A stretch of 64,000 bases of DNA, from assembly GCF_006459125.1 (NCBI RefSeq), contig NZ_CP041070.1, positions 1,054,001 to 1,118,000 on the forward strand, written 5' to 3'. Numbering within the stretch: the first letter of the stretch is position 1; each line of letters opens with the position of its first letter. The stretch is from Halarcobacter anaerophilus. GTDB lineage: Bacteria > Campylobacterota > Campylobacteria > Campylobacterales > Arcobacteraceae. Shown one piece after another: positions 50,066-59,489 of this stretch. The translations under genes were made by a program, and so were the position numbers. Under the pieces are notes generated by a model. It was not told where the DNA came from. It ran no database searches and saw only the letters and a list, made by a program, of their open reading frames with translations.

Positions 50066-51739
50066 TTAATCTTTAAAAACTTCAAAAAGAATCTCTCTTA
50101 AATCCTCTTTCATCTCAAAACTAAGCTCTTTGCTGTTTGAATAAATATAAAAAGGAACAGTATTTAACATAGATTGTTTAAGTCTTTTTCTAACAGTTGA
50201 AATTTCATCCATAAAGATAATATTCTCTCCGTCATATAGCCTGAAATCTTTTTCTATACCTATTTTAAAAGATACTATTTGATAAGTAAAAAAAAGATCT
50301 TTCTCTTTTGATTCATATTTTAAAATAAACTCTTCAAGCATATCTCTTAGTTTTTTATATCTATTTTTATTTATATATCCGAAACTCTCTCTAAATTGAT
50401 ATCTTTGAACAGTCGTAAAGCCTAAGACTTTATAAAATTCGTTTAGATTTTTCCAAGGTGATCTAAAAAATCTTTTACCGAAAAGAACCTCTTCAAAACA
50501 GTATTTATATTTATAATCCTCTTGTGAAAGCTCTCTTTTGTTTTTTATGGTAAAGTATTCGTTTTTGAAAAATGTGATAAGCCAGTTTTCATCAAGCATA
50601 CTTATAATATCAAGTTTTATTTCATTCTCTTTTTGGTTAAAAAACTTCCACAACATAGAGATAGAGTTTGAAGGTTTGTCATCTATTACTCTGCTTTGAA
50701 AATATTTAGTACAAAGATATTGGACGACATTTTCAAGCAGGGCATCTGTTTTTGCGATTCCATGGTTAAAAATCACTTTTTTATAAAGATTAAATCTCAT
50801 CTCAAGCATATGTTCTATATCGATTAAACCCATATCAAAATAACTTACGTAAAACTCTTTTTCATCTTTTACTAAAACAGCCTCTTTTGTTATTCTTATA
50901 AAATCACTAGGTCCTGTTATATAACCGCTTGCAAGCATATCTCTGTTTATATAATCCAATCTGTCGGCATCAACCGTACTATCTACGATTCTATGCAAAA
51001 CTTTAAAATCAAAGTTTTTATAAACCCGGTTTTCCAAAATATATGAAGATAGTATTTTTATTAGTTTTATATAATCTTTCTCCTCTTTTAAAGTAATAAA
51101 ATCAAAAACTTCATAATCCAAAAGAAGAGTTAGTAAATTTTTACCTATTGCTTCATGTAAAACAAGTCTCTCTTTTTGTGTTACTTTTTCGTAAAACTCT
51201 TTAAATTCAAGTTGTTTTGCATTTAATTTTTTATGGTTTTTTAAAGAATCATAAACATTTTTTAAAGAATTTTCAACTTGGTGGGAAAAAGGCAAATGAC
51301 CTACATCGTGAAGAAGAGCAACAACTCTTATTGTTTGTAAAATAATTGTATAAACAACTCTGTCTTTTTTATTTTTAGTAGGAATGGTAAATTGATATAA
51401 AGCTTTATTGTCAAAATAGCTTAAATCATCTATTTTTATATTTAGATCATTATCTTTTATTACATTTTTTACAACTCTTTTTAATGTTTTTAAAAAATCG
51501 TCTTTTGTCTGCTTATCTGCATTTAAAAGTGAATTTTTGAAGATAAAAGAGCTTAAATGCATAGTTCCCAAAGAGTGGATAAATCTTTTTGTGGTAATAG
51601 AAGGGTATGAAAAATAGGCTAAAGCGTTTTGGGTAATAAACTGTAGCCTATTTACAATCTTTGTTTGAAGAAGTTTATCTTCAAGTTTTGTATACTGAAT
51701 ATGATTATATATCGTATCGTTTATTATTCTGTTTTGTAT
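50066..51739 (-). CDS. HD-domain phosphohydrolase, SAMHD1/dGTPase-like
   Basis: About 558 residues. HD metal-binding motif ALLHDVGHLPFSHQVENS (His-Asp), preceded by RFIHSLGTMHLS and followed by DADRLDYINRDMLASG, the arrangement of deoxynucleotide triphosphohydrolase-like HD proteins. The long C-terminal half is helical. The open frame extends to TTG 51781 inside phoH, but the best ribosome site (AAAGGA 51749-51754) serves an ATA at 51739, 1 base after the phoH stop, giving IQNRIINDTIYNHI, the usual family N-terminus. Translational coupling to phoH is likely. Substrate unproven. Confidence 0.85.
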   Translation of the reverse strand: MQNRIINDTIYNHIQYTKLEDKLLQTKIVNRLQFITQNALAYFSYPSITTKRFIHSLGTMHLSSFIFKNSLLNADKQTKDDFLKTLKRVVKNVIKDNDLNIKIDDLSYFDNKALYQFTIPTKNKKDRVVYTIILQTIRVVALLHDVGHLPFSHQVENSLKNVYDSLKNHKKLNAKQLEFKEFYEKVTQKERLVLHEAIGKNLLTLLLDYEVFDFITLKEEKDYIKLIKILSSYILENRVYKNFDFKVLHRIVDSTVDADRLDYINRDMLASGYITGPSDFIRITKEAVLVKDEKEFYVSYFDMGLIDIEHMLEMRFNLYKKVIFNHGIAKTDALLENVVQYLCTKYFQSRVIDDKPSNSISMLWKFFNQKENEIKLDIISMLDENWLITFFKNEYFTIKNKRELSQEDYKYKYCFEEVLFGKRFFRSPWKNLNEFYKVLGFTTVQRYQFRESFGYINKNRYKKLRDMLEEFILKYESKEKDLFFTYQIVSFKIGIEKDFRLYDGENIIFMDEISTVRKRLKQSMLNTVPFYIYSNSKELSFEMKEDLREILFEVFKD

Positions 51740-51740
51740 G

Positions 51741-53114
51741 TTATTTTTTCCTTTCGAATATTCTTTCGGTAAACTCTGCAAACTTACCTCGAACTGCTTT
51801 TTCTAACTCTATTGCAAACATATTTATCTCAGGGTGAGTCTCTCTTGTTTGTTTTAAAAGCGTAGTAAGACCGTTATTATATTTGTTTAAATAAAGATTA
51901 TCGATTTGTCTGTTAGAACCTATGACAACTGCCATACAAGATTCATCAAGTCTGCTTAAAATAAGCTGTGTTGTTTTTTCACTTGAGTTTTGCCACTCAT
52001 CCATTATAACAATAGCTTCAGACAAAGTTCTACCTCTTGCTTCTCCGGGCCATAAAGTCTCTATACAGTATCTTGAAGTAAGTTCTGAAATTTTTGATTC
52101 TATTGATTCTTTGTTTTCTCTGTTCTCACTTTTTTTAAGATGTTTTTTTGCAATAAACTCCAAAGTATCTTGCAATGCCATATTGTAAACTCTAAATTTT
52201 TCGTCATTTCCTGCTAAATACCCTACATCGGCACCTTTGTCTAAAGATTCAATAGAGTTTCTAACATATACGATTTTATCATAATGCCCTAAATCAATAA
52301 GTCTCATCGCGCTTACTATAGACATTAAAGTTTTACCCGAACCTGCTTTTGCATCAATTACCAGCAAATCAAACATATCCGTTAAAATAGCTTTCATAAA
52401 TAGTTTCTGTTTTAAATTAACAGGTTTTACCTGTAAAGCTTTAAAATCCGTTTCATCTAAAATACTGATTCTTTCGTTTAAAATAATTGCATAAGCTGAG
52501 TTTCCGTCTTCACTTTCAAAAATATAACAAAAATTTTCATAAGTATACTCTTCATCGAATTTTTTAATATTTGAACCTTCAAGAGAGTTAAAAAGTGAAG
52601 AGTCAAGTTTGATATATTTTACAAACTGAAAATTAGGAACCGTTGATTTGTCATCATGCAAAGTTTCGGCTTTTATCCCCTTAAAAAGAGCAAAAGTTCT
52701 AGCGTAAACATCTAAAGATAAAAAAAGAGTTTGTGCCCCTTTATAGTACTCTTGGGCAACTGCTGCTGCTTCGATTATTCTTTTATCGTTGCTTTCGCTT
52801 AAATGAGCTTGTTCAATTTGGGAATCATATTTATCTTTTGAAATAATATGTAAATTAAGCTCTTCATTAAAAAGTTTTACAACTTTAAACCCAGGTTTAT
52901 AATCAACCTCTTTTATCTTCATTCTTGCCAAAAGCCGTGCAAATTCTCTAGAGTAGTAACCTAACTCGTTAGTCAGTTTCTTTTTGTCCTCTAATTCAAT
53001 TAAAACTGTTTCGGGAATTACAATTGTATTTGTTTTATTGTCAGATATTCTACTTAAGTTTTGCACATTTTGTAAGATGATATTTGTATCTAAAACATAA
53101 ACTTTTTCTTTCAT
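51741..53114 (-). CDS. PIN-PhoH fusion ATPase
   Basis: 457 residues. N-terminal PIN domain (VYVLDTNIILQNVQNLSR, then ESNDKRIIEAA; about 1-150) and C-terminal PhoH-type RecA-like ATPase with Walker A DAKAGSGKTLMS (about 257-268), Walker B VIMDEWQNSS and SRLDESCMAVVIGSNRQID. This is the PhoH2/YlaK-like architecture linked to RNA unwinding and cleavage. It forms a leftward two-gene operon with the HD protein. Cytosolic. Confidence 0.92.
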   Translation of the reverse strand: MKEKVYVLDTNIILQNVQNLSRISDNKTNTIVIPETVLIELEDKKKLTNELGYYSREFARLLARMKIKEVDYKPGFKVVKLFNEELNLHIISKDKYDSQIEQAHLSESNDKRIIEAAAVAQEYYKGAQTLFLSLDVYARTFALFKGIKAETLHDDKSTVPNFQFVKYIKLDSSLFNSLEGSNIKKFDEEYTYENFCYIFESEDGNSAYAIILNERISILDETDFKALQVKPVNLKQKLFMKAILTDMFDLLVIDAKAGSGKTLMSIVSAMRLIDLGHYDKIVYVRNSIESLDKGADVGYLAGNDEKFRVYNMALQDTLEFIAKKHLKKSENRENKESIESKISELTSRYCIETLWPGEARGRTLSEAIVIMDEWQNSSEKTTQLILSRLDESCMAVVIGSNRQIDNLYLNKYNNGLTTLLKQTRETHPEINMFAIELEKAVRGKFAEFTERIFERKK

Positions 53115-53228
53115 AAAACAAATTATAACATTATATTTTAATAAACAAATTATTGTTGTGTATATATTTTGTAACCAATATATGTTATAGAAATTTTTAG
53201 TTATAATAAATCAAAAAATAAGAATCAA

Positions 53229-54164
53229 ATGAAGAAATTTACAAATGAAGATTTATATGAAATTGTTTTATATCTAAAAGAGAGTTTAAAAAAAAATTCC
53301 AAAGTTTGCATTGAGGTTTTAAATCCCGATTTCGAAGAGTTTTTATATTGCGGACAGGTTTTATTTATAGATGAGGTTGCGTATAAATACAGATCTTATA
53401 AAGATTGGACGGATTTGGCACAAAAGCTTTTTTGTAAAATTGAAACGCCTAGAATAGTCTCTTTAAATACAATAGCCTTAACTTTTAAAACGTTAGATAA
53501 AAAAGACTCTTTTCATAACTCTGTTTTGGATAAAAAAGAGAAATACGGCGTAAATTCGACTTTTTATAATATAAATAAAAATGAGCAGCCTGAAATTTTG
53601 TTAAGTTTTCTAAATGCACTTAAAAATGTTAATCTTGAAAAAAGAAAAAGAGTTTTAAATTTAGGCGTAAACAGCGGTTTGGAGTTTGAACTTATAAAAA
53701 AATATTTTAAAAACTTTTCTAAGATGGAATTTGTGGGAATCGATTATTGTGAATCTGCTATAAATGAAGCTAAAAAAAAGTTTCAAAATGATAAAAACGT
53801 AAAATTTATAAATTCTGATATAAAAGAGCTTGAACAGCTTAACTTAGGGCAGTTTGATTTGATTATATCAATAGGAACACTGCAAAGCTCAAATTTAGAG
53901 TTTAATAAAATTTTTATGCAAATAGTGCAAAACTACTTAAAAAAAGAGGGAAGTATAATTTTAGGTTTTCCTAATTGCAGATGGATTCAAGGAGAGATAA
54001 TATACGGAGCAAAGGCTGCAAACTACGCCTTTTCTGAATTATCGTTACTTTTTAAAGATGCTTTTTTTTGTAAAAAATATCTTCAGCAAAAAAAGTTTAG
54101 AGTAACGCTTACGGGAGAGTATTATATCTTTCTTACGGCAACTTCAATTAGAAAGTTAAAATAA
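53229..54164 (+). CDS. SAM-dependent methyltransferase
   Basis: 311 residues. Class I Rossmann methyltransferase core at about 140-260: RVLNLGVNSGLEFELI (motif I), FVGIDYCESAINEAKKKF, NVKFINSDIKEL, FDLIISIGTLQ (motif IV). The N-terminal ~100 residues are unassigned. The target is unknown. Divergent from phoH; separate unit from mltB. Confidence 0.85.
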   Translation: MKKFTNEDLYEIVLYLKESLKKNSKVCIEVLNPDFEEFLYCGQVLFIDEVAYKYRSYKDWTDLAQKLFCKIETPRIVSLNTIALTFKTLDKKDSFHNSVLDKKEKYGVNSTFYNINKNEQPEILLSFLNALKNVNLEKRKRVLNLGVNSGLEFELIKKYFKNFSKMEFVGIDYCESAINEAKKKFQNDKNVKFINSDIKELEQLNLGQFDLIISIGTLQSSNLEFNKIFMQIVQNYLKKEGSIILGFPNCRWIQGEIIYGAKAANYAFSELSLLFKDAFFCKKYLQQKKFRVTLTGEYYIFLTATSIRKLK

Positions 54165-54207
54165 TTTTAAATATAATTACTTTAATGTTAAATTTGAGGA
54201 TTTTAAT

Positions 54208-55224
54208 ATGTATAGAAAAATTTTCAGCATAGTTATACTCTTTTTTCTGCCGACACTTCTTTTTTCAGAAAATAAAAATTATTATAAAAATAAAGAGGTG
54301 AAAAAATTTATTAAAACTCTTGAAAAAGAGCATGGTTTTAATAAAGAGAATTTAAAAAAATTATTCTCAAAAGTAGAGATTCAAAAAAGTGCGTTAAAAC
54401 AGTATCAACCTTCGAAAAAAAGAGTAAAAAAAGTAAAAAAAACAGAACGAAAAGCAGGCAGCTGGGATAGATATGAAAAAATGTTTTTATCTGCAAAAAG
54501 AGTAAAAAAAGGGGTTCTTTTTATGAAAAAATATAAAAAGAGTTTAAATAAAGCCTATAAAATTTACGGAGTTTTACCCGAATATATAACAGCAATCATA
54601 GGAATAGAAACTTTTTACGGGAAAAATACGGGAAGATATCCTGTTTTTGATACTCTAACGACTCTAGCTTTTGAAAAGAATAGAAGAAACCGTTTTTTTA
54701 AAAATGAGTTAAAAGAGTTTTTGATTCTTTCTAAAAAGAACAAAGAGAATCCAAAAGCAGTATTCGGCTCTTATGCAGGAGCAATCGGGTTAGCCCAATT
54801 TATGCCGAGCAATTTTAAAAAGCTTGCCGTTGATTTTGACAATGACGGGGTAATTGATTTAAATAATGTAGTTGATGCTATAGGAAGCGTAGCAAACTAT
54901 TTTAAAAAAGCGGGTTGGAGCAAACATATACCTGTTGCAACAAGAGTCAGTTATATAGGAAAAAGATTTAATCGTTTAAAAACGGGTTATCAATATAAGT
55001 ATAAACGTTCTCATCTTAATGGAATAAAACCTAAATCCGGAAAGTTTTATTATGCAAAAAAAGTTCATTTGATTAAACTAGACAGAAAAAAGTATGATGA
55101 ACTTTGGTACGGAACAAAAAACTTTTACGTAATAACAAGATACAATAGAAGCAACTATTATGCCATGGCTATACATAAATTGGCGGAAAAAATAAAAAAG
55201 AGGTATAAAAGATTGATAATATAG
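54208..55224 (+). CDS. mltB: Lytic murein transglycosylase B family
   Basis: 338 residues. Signal peptide about 1-20. Cleaves peptidoglycan glycan strands. Motifs: YGVLPEYITAIIGIETFYGKNTGRYPVFDTLTTLAFE with catalytic Glu in IGIETFYG (about 132), then SYAGAIGLAQFMPSNFKKLAVDFDNDGVIDL (about 186-216) with an EF-hand-like Ca site. Very Lys-rich linker near residues 68-90. No lipobox, so soluble periplasmic. Confidence 0.93.
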   Translation: MYRKIFSIVILFFLPTLLFSENKNYYKNKEVKKFIKTLEKEHGFNKENLKKLFSKVEIQKSALKQYQPSKKRVKKVKKTERKAGSWDRYEKMFLSAKRVKKGVLFMKKYKKSLNKAYKIYGVLPEYITAIIGIETFYGKNTGRYPVFDTLTTLAFEKNRRNRFFKNELKEFLILSKKNKENPKAVFGSYAGAIGLAQFMPSNFKKLAVDFDNDGVIDLNNVVDAIGSVANYFKKAGWSKHIPVATRVSYIGKRFNRLKTGYQYKYKRSHLNGIKPKSGKFYYAKKVHLIKLDRKKYDELWYGTKNFYVITRYNRSNYYAMAIHKLAEKIKKRYKRLII

Positions 55225-55278
55225 TCCACAAACTCTACACAAAATTAAGATAAAATTTTTTATTTACTTAGGACGGTT

Positions 55279-55707
55279 ATGCATAAAAAAGAGTATATTT
55301 CAAAAATAATTTTTTATTGTTTTATTATTTCGGCTATTGCTTCTTTGGGTTCCCTTTTTTTTAGTGAATTTATGAACTTTATCCCTTGTACAATGTGCTG
55401 GTATCAAAGAATTTTTATGTATCCTTTGGCAATACTGTTTTTTGTAAATCTCTTAAATTATGATGAAAATATTTTTAAGTATGCAGTTACTTTGGCTTTC
55501 TTGGGTTTTCTTTTCTCTTTATATCATAATCTTTTGATGTGGGGAATAATCAGTGAAGATATTGTCCCTTGTAAACATGGAGTTCCTTGTTCTACAGAAT
55601 ATTTTGAGTATTTAGGTTTTATAAATATCCCTTTTTTATCTTTAAGTGCTTTTAGTTTAATTCTTTTTTTATTACTTCTTGGTCAAAATAGGGCAAAAAA
55701 ATTTTAA
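55279..55707 (+). CDS. DsbB/BdbC-like disulfide oxidoreductase
   Basis: 142 residues, four transmembrane helices. First redox pair CTMCWYQR (about 38-45), second pair CKHGVPC (about 96-102) in the second periplasmic loop, as in DsbB. It should reoxidise a thioredoxin-like partner through quinone. Followed 8 bases later by a TlpA-like lipoprotein gene, a natural functional pair. Confidence 0.92.
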   Translation: MHKKEYISKIIFYCFIISAIASLGSLFFSEFMNFIPCTMCWYQRIFMYPLAILFFVNLLNYDENIFKYAVTLAFLGFLFSLYHNLLMWGIISEDIVPCKHGVPCSTEYFEYLGFINIPFLSLSAFSLILFLLLLGQNRAKKF

Positions 55708-55715
55708 GGATATAT

Positions 55716-56276
55716 ATGAAAAAATCTCTGTTTCTATTTAGTATTGTTGCAGTTTTTCTTTTTGGAGGATGTAATAGTGAAGATGAAGCAAAAGCCGTAT
55801 CAAACAACAATAATGCAAGTTTTGAAAAATTAAAAGCTTTAAGTAATAAAACATATAATCTAAAGACTTTTGAGGGCAAAACACTTCCTATAAAAGTTGA
55901 AAACGATATCTTAAGTTCAAAAGAGTATAAAGATAAAATCGTATTAATAAATTTTTGGGCAACTTGGTGTCCTCCTTGTATAAAAGAGATTCCTGTCTTT
56001 AATGAACTTTATGAAAAATATTCCGATAAATTTGTTATTGTAGGAGTACTTTTTGAAAAAGACAAAGATCCAAAAGAGTTAGAAGCTTTTATAGAAAAAT
56101 ATAATATAAAATTTCCTATAACAGTAGGAGATGAAAACTTTAGAATGGCAAAAGCCTTTAATGATGTTAGAAAAGTTCCCGAATCTTATTTGTACTCTAA
56201 AGAGGGAAAATACGTAAAAGATTATATCGGTGAAGTAGATAAAGAGGATTTGGAAAACTATTTAAAAAGCAATTAG
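55716..56276 (+). CDS. TlpA-like thioredoxin lipoprotein
   Basis: 186 residues. Lipoprotein signal (FLFGGC, Cys about 19). Thioredoxin fold with NFWATWCPPCIKEIPVF (WCPPC about 88-92), IVGVLFEKDKD, FPITVGDENFRMAKAFNDVRKVPESYLYSKEG with the cis-Pro in VPESY. It is predicted as a membrane-anchored periplasmic thiol reductase/oxidase. Same operon as the DsbB-like gene. Confidence 0.92.
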   Translation: MKKSLFLFSIVAVFLFGGCNSEDEAKAVSNNNNASFEKLKALSNKTYNLKTFEGKTLPIKVENDILSSKEYKDKIVLINFWATWCPPCIKEIPVFNELYEKYSDKFVIVGVLFEKDKDPKELEAFIEKYNIKFPITVGDENFRMAKAFNDVRKVPESYLYSKEGKYVKDYIGEVDKEDLENYLKSN

Positions 56277-56363
56277 TTTCTAGTTTTTTTATATTTTGCT
56301 CCTGCAAAGATTATCAGCTATATTTTTGTATACTTTAGTTTTACTTTATAAAAAGGGAGCAAA

Positions 56364-57545
56364 ATGTCATTTTCTCAATTTTTTGCACTTGCAAAAGAGT
56401 CTTCGTTTAATCTTTTAAAGATGTATGAAAAAGCACCTGATCAAACACTTATTACTTTTGGAATATTACTACTTCTGATTCTTATAATTCTATTTTTTAT
56501 TTACAGAGCAGTAAAAATAAATATGGCTTTGAAACTTATCAAAAATATTCAAAATGCTAAAACTTATGAAGAATACGATGAAAAACTTACTTCTTTAATA
56601 AAAGAGTTTCCAAAAAGAGGAGAAAAGGTTGCACAGGCTTTAAATGAGTCTAAAATAGATATCTACTCTTTAACTTCAAAATTGATGATACCTTCATTAA
56701 GTATAAAAGAGAAAATAAGAAGATATCTTCTTTTAAGCAAAAACTTCGAGAAACTTTCAACTGCATCAAAAAAATATAATAACAGTGAACTTACAAACTA
56801 TTTTTTTAAAAAGTCAAAAGATTTAGTTGAAAAGAAATTGGCTTTTGAAATAGAAAATTATTATAAAAATACAAACTTTGATTTGGATGAACTTGAGAAT
56901 ATAAATGCAGTCGTAAAATATGCTAATAAAGCACAAAAAATTGATTCTATTTTAGAAGCAATGAAAAATGAGCTTAAGAAGTTTAGTTTTGCATATAATA
57001 GTGATTTGTATAAACTAATTGAAAAAATGGATATACAAAACGGTAAACAAATTTACGAATATTGTAAAAACAGAGTCGATGAACTTTTTAATAGCGGAGA
57101 AAAAGAGGTTTCAACTAATATTTTGGACTATCTTTTTGAAACAGATCAAAATCAAAAAGTTTATGATTATATATCAAATTTAAAATTGAAAGGGTATTTG
57201 CAACAGCTTTACACTCTATATTTTGATAAAAAAGAGGATATAAATCTTGATTTGGCATTTATAGCAAACCCTTTAAAAATAGATTCCGATTATAAAGATT
57301 ATTTAGATAACTCTTTAACCTCTAATTGGAGAAATGAAGAGCATATTAAATTCCTTTCAAAAGCAAAAGGAGTATTGGATGTTCTAGGGCATGAAGAGTT
57401 TAGAACGATAATTCAAAGAGTCGAAACTCTTGAAATTGAAAAAAAGAATCAAGAAAAAATTCAAGAAGCTATAAATATTGCCAAAAGAGCCGAATCTATA
57501 GCTTTAGAAGCAAAAGGCTTAAAAGAGCCAATCAATATAAAATAA
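56364..57545 (+). CDS. Membrane-anchored helical protein, unknown
   Basis: 393 residues. One transmembrane helix at about 29-48 (TFGILLLLILIILFFIY), the rest soluble, rich in Lys/Glu and strongly helical with TPR-like spacing, ending in a coiled coil (about 340-385, EIEKKNQEKIQEAINIAKRAE). No signal peptide. AGGGAGC ribosome site precedes the ATG. It is followed by a 98-residue membrane protein 9 bases on. Family not recognised. Confidence 0.75.
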   Translation: MSFSQFFALAKESSFNLLKMYEKAPDQTLITFGILLLLILIILFFIYRAVKINMALKLIKNIQNAKTYEEYDEKLTSLIKEFPKRGEKVAQALNESKIDIYSLTSKLMIPSLSIKEKIRRYLLLSKNFEKLSTASKKYNNSELTNYFFKKSKDLVEKKLAFEIENYYKNTNFDLDELENINAVVKYANKAQKIDSILEAMKNELKKFSFAYNSDLYKLIEKMDIQNGKQIYEYCKNRVDELFNSGEKEVSTNILDYLFETDQNQKVYDYISNLKLKGYLQQLYTLYFDKKEDINLDLAFIANPLKIDSDYKDYLDNSLTSNWRNEEHIKFLSKAKGVLDVLGHEEFRTIIQRVETLEIEKKNQEKIQEAINIAKRAESIALEAKGLKEPINIK

Positions 57546-57554
57546 AGAGAGAAA

Positions 57555-57851
57555 ATGGCAGAAAACAGTTTTGTATATATTGTAATGTTTCTTCTTTTTG
57601 TAGGATTAGGTGTAATTTTATATAAAAAATCAACAATAAAAAGTAAACCTGCTTATTTAAAAAAAGAGGAAATCATAAAGCAATACGAATATGAGATGTT
57701 GAAATTGATTTCAAAATATGAAAAAGATAGTAAGCTTTTATCTCAAAAAAAAGTAGAGTTTTTAAAACAGGCAAATAAAGAGCTTCATCAAAATATATTT
57801 TTTGATGAAAATGAGGCTAAAGCTTTGATTTTAAAGCTTGCCTCTTTTTAA
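57555..57851 (+). CDS. Small single-pass membrane protein, unknown
   Basis: 98 residues: helix about 7-24 (VYIVMFLLFVGLGVILY) then a Lys/Glu-rich helical tail. Spacing (9 bases) puts it in an operon with the 393-residue anchored protein; the two may form a complex. No motif recognised. Its 3' end meets the rubrerythrin-like gene at a shared hairpin. Confidence 0.7.
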   Translation: MAENSFVYIVMFLLFVGLGVILYKKSTIKSKPAYLKKEEIIKQYEYEMLKLISKYEKDSKLLSQKKVEFLKQANKELHQNIFFDENEAKALILKLASF

Positions 57852-57855
57852 AACT

Positions 57856-57876
57856 GAATTTTATTTTTTAAAATTC
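57856..57876. terminator. Bidirectional hairpin between convergent genes
   Basis: GAATTTT (57856-57862) and AAAATTC (57870-57876) pair around a T-rich loop; the stop codon of the leftward gene (57868-57870) is inside it. Confidence 0.55.
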
Positions 57877-58335
57877 GGCACAGGCTACCCAACTAGCAGG
57901 CTCTTCAAGATATAATACAATTTCTTCTAAAACTCTTTTATGTTTTTTCTCTTCATTTGCAATTTGCAAAAATATCTCTTTCTCTTTTTTATTTTCCAAC
58001 TCTTTGGCTTTTGAAGCATAAAAATCAAAAGAGTTATCTTCTCTGTCTATTGCCTCTTTATAATATTGAATATGTTCAGAGTCTAAATTAACATTGTCTC
58101 TCTCTTCATTTAGCGTTTTAAAAATAGTTTCCGTATCTGTAATTAAATCTAATTTGTCTAAATCCATATCTTCATTTTTCATCATATTTCTAAAAATATT
58201 GTAGTGTTTTACCTCTTCATCGGCTAGCATAGTAAAAATTCGTTTTAAACCTGAGTTTTCAGCTTTTTCAGCCATTTGTCTATAATAAGATTCTCCCTCT
58301 TTTTCTACTTTCATAGCATACTCATAAACATTCAT
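57868..58335 (-). CDS. Rubrerythrin-like diiron protein
   Basis: 155 residues, ferritin-like four-helix bundle with two E-x-x-H type repeats: EKEGESYYRQMAEKAE (about 11-26), MLADEEVKHYNIFR (about 36-49), AIDREDNSFDFYASKAKE (about 93-110) and IANEEKKHKRVLEE (about 126-139). There is no rubredoxin domain. Probably peroxide or iron handling in the cytosol. Confidence 0.9.
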   Translation of the reverse strand: MNVYEYAMKVEKEGESYYRQMAEKAENSGLKRIFTMLADEEVKHYNIFRNMMKNEDMDLDKLDLITDTETIFKTLNEERDNVNLDSEHIQYYKEAIDREDNSFDFYASKAKELENKKEKEIFLQIANEEKKHKRVLEEIVLYLEEPASWVACAEF

Positions 58336-58409
58336 GTTATACCCTTTTAAATAAGATTATTTAATATAATATCACACAATATAGATTAAGTCAATGAAAG
58401 GATTTTTAC

Positions 58410-59156
58410 TTATTCATAGGCAATACAAACAGGTGGAATCTGTTCAAATGCTTTTTTTGTACTATGTGATATTGCATGTTTATATTTTCCCATTTGCAGA
58501 GGTGCAGCAAATTGCAAATGCTCTTCACACCAATTTTTAGTTTTCTCTTTTTTATAAACAAAAACGGCATTTTTACCCATTTGTACAACTCTTTGATATA
58601 TTGTTCTTGCATAATTGTCTATATAAGGAAACTCTTTTGAATTTATCTTTTCTCCCCAGGCAAAAAATACAAACTTTCCGTTTGGAATAAATGTTTGAGC
58701 ATCAAAATACATAATCTCTCTGTCAAACTCCGTATTTTGTGAAGAGTTGTATGTTTCAAGATCGGAATTGAACTTCATAAGAAGTTGAGAAGCATCAATA
58801 TTTTTTTCATTTAGATTAAAAAGATTTTTAATCTCTACTAATTTCCCTTCATAGTTTTTCGATAAAGCTTGTTTAAACAAAGTTATATAGTTTTCTTGCT
58901 TTAACTCTATATATTCGTCAAATTCATCAAAATCCTGATCTAATAAAAAAGTATTGGAATCATAACCTAGAGGCGTTACAACAGGATTATATAAAAAAAT
59001 TGTACCTGCAATATTTTTTTTTCTCTCTTTATTTGTTTTTATCATCTGTTTCAGCTCTTTTGAACTTATATTCTCATTCTCTTTATTAAAATATAAAAAG
59101 CTAGAAGTCAAGAAGATCTCTTCGTATTTAGTTTCGATTACACCAAAATATTGCAT
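58410..59156 (-). CDS. Unknown cytosolic protein
   Basis: 248 residues, no signal peptide or membrane helix. A conserved-looking core is EIMYFDAQTFIPNGKFVFFAWGEK (about 151-174) followed by YARTIYQRVVQMGKNAVFVYKKEKTKNWC and a C-terminal HLQFAAPLQMGKYKHAISHSTKKAFEQIPPVCIAYE. The FVFFAWG plus late AxPLQxxxYxHxIxHS pattern recalls DUF1643-like nucleotide-processing proteins, but I am not sure. Monocistronic. Confidence 0.65.
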   Translation of the reverse strand: MQYFGVIETKYEEIFLTSSFLYFNKENENISSKELKQMIKTNKERKKNIAGTIFLYNPVVTPLGYDSNTFLLDQDFDEFDEYIELKQENYITLFKQALSKNYEGKLVEIKNLFNLNEKNIDASQLLMKFNSDLETYNSSQNTEFDREIMYFDAQTFIPNGKFVFFAWGEKINSKEFPYIDNYARTIYQRVVQMGKNAVFVYKKEKTKNWCEEHLQFAAPLQMGKYKHAISHSTKKAFEQIPPVCIAYE

Positions 59157-59489
59157 TGTTTATCCTATCTTTAAATTTTATTTGAAATAGTAGCAAAAAA
59201 GAGCATATTTTCTAGTAAAAAATATTTAGAAGATAAAAATTATCATCTAAACTTAAATAAGACTAAAAATATCCTATTTGTTTTTTTTATATGAAAATGT
59301 TTAAGCCTATTGTGTTAGTATTTCAATACATTAAAAAAATTTGATGTAAATAACACAGCCAAAATGCAATAGAAATTAACAAAGTATTTATTCTTCTCCT
59401 TCGCTTTTGTTAATTTCATTGCACTTCCAAATTTAAAATTTCACTTATTATTTTTTCGATATAATCTTCTCTTTTTATTAGGAATTTAA
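59157..59489. other. 333-base intergenic region with long inverted repeat
   Basis: No gene. A 20-base inverted repeat (59365-59384 and 59404-59423) has two imperfections and a 19-base loop rich in TTCTTCTCCTTCGC. TTTTTTCGATATAAT (about 59452-59466) gives a TATAAT -10 for the aminotransferase. Confidence 0.55.
59365..59423. repeat. Imperfect palindrome, possible structured RNA
   Basis: Arms begin TGCAAT and end ATTGCA and pair over about 19 bp. The loop holds CTTCTCCTTCG, resembling an anti-Shine-Dalgarno sequence on the plus strand. There is no clear T run, so it is not a simple terminator. Confidence 0.5.

Noticed and set aside
58406-58612. 68-codon minus-strand frame
   Set aside because: Overlaps the 248-residue gene in another frame; no start signal.
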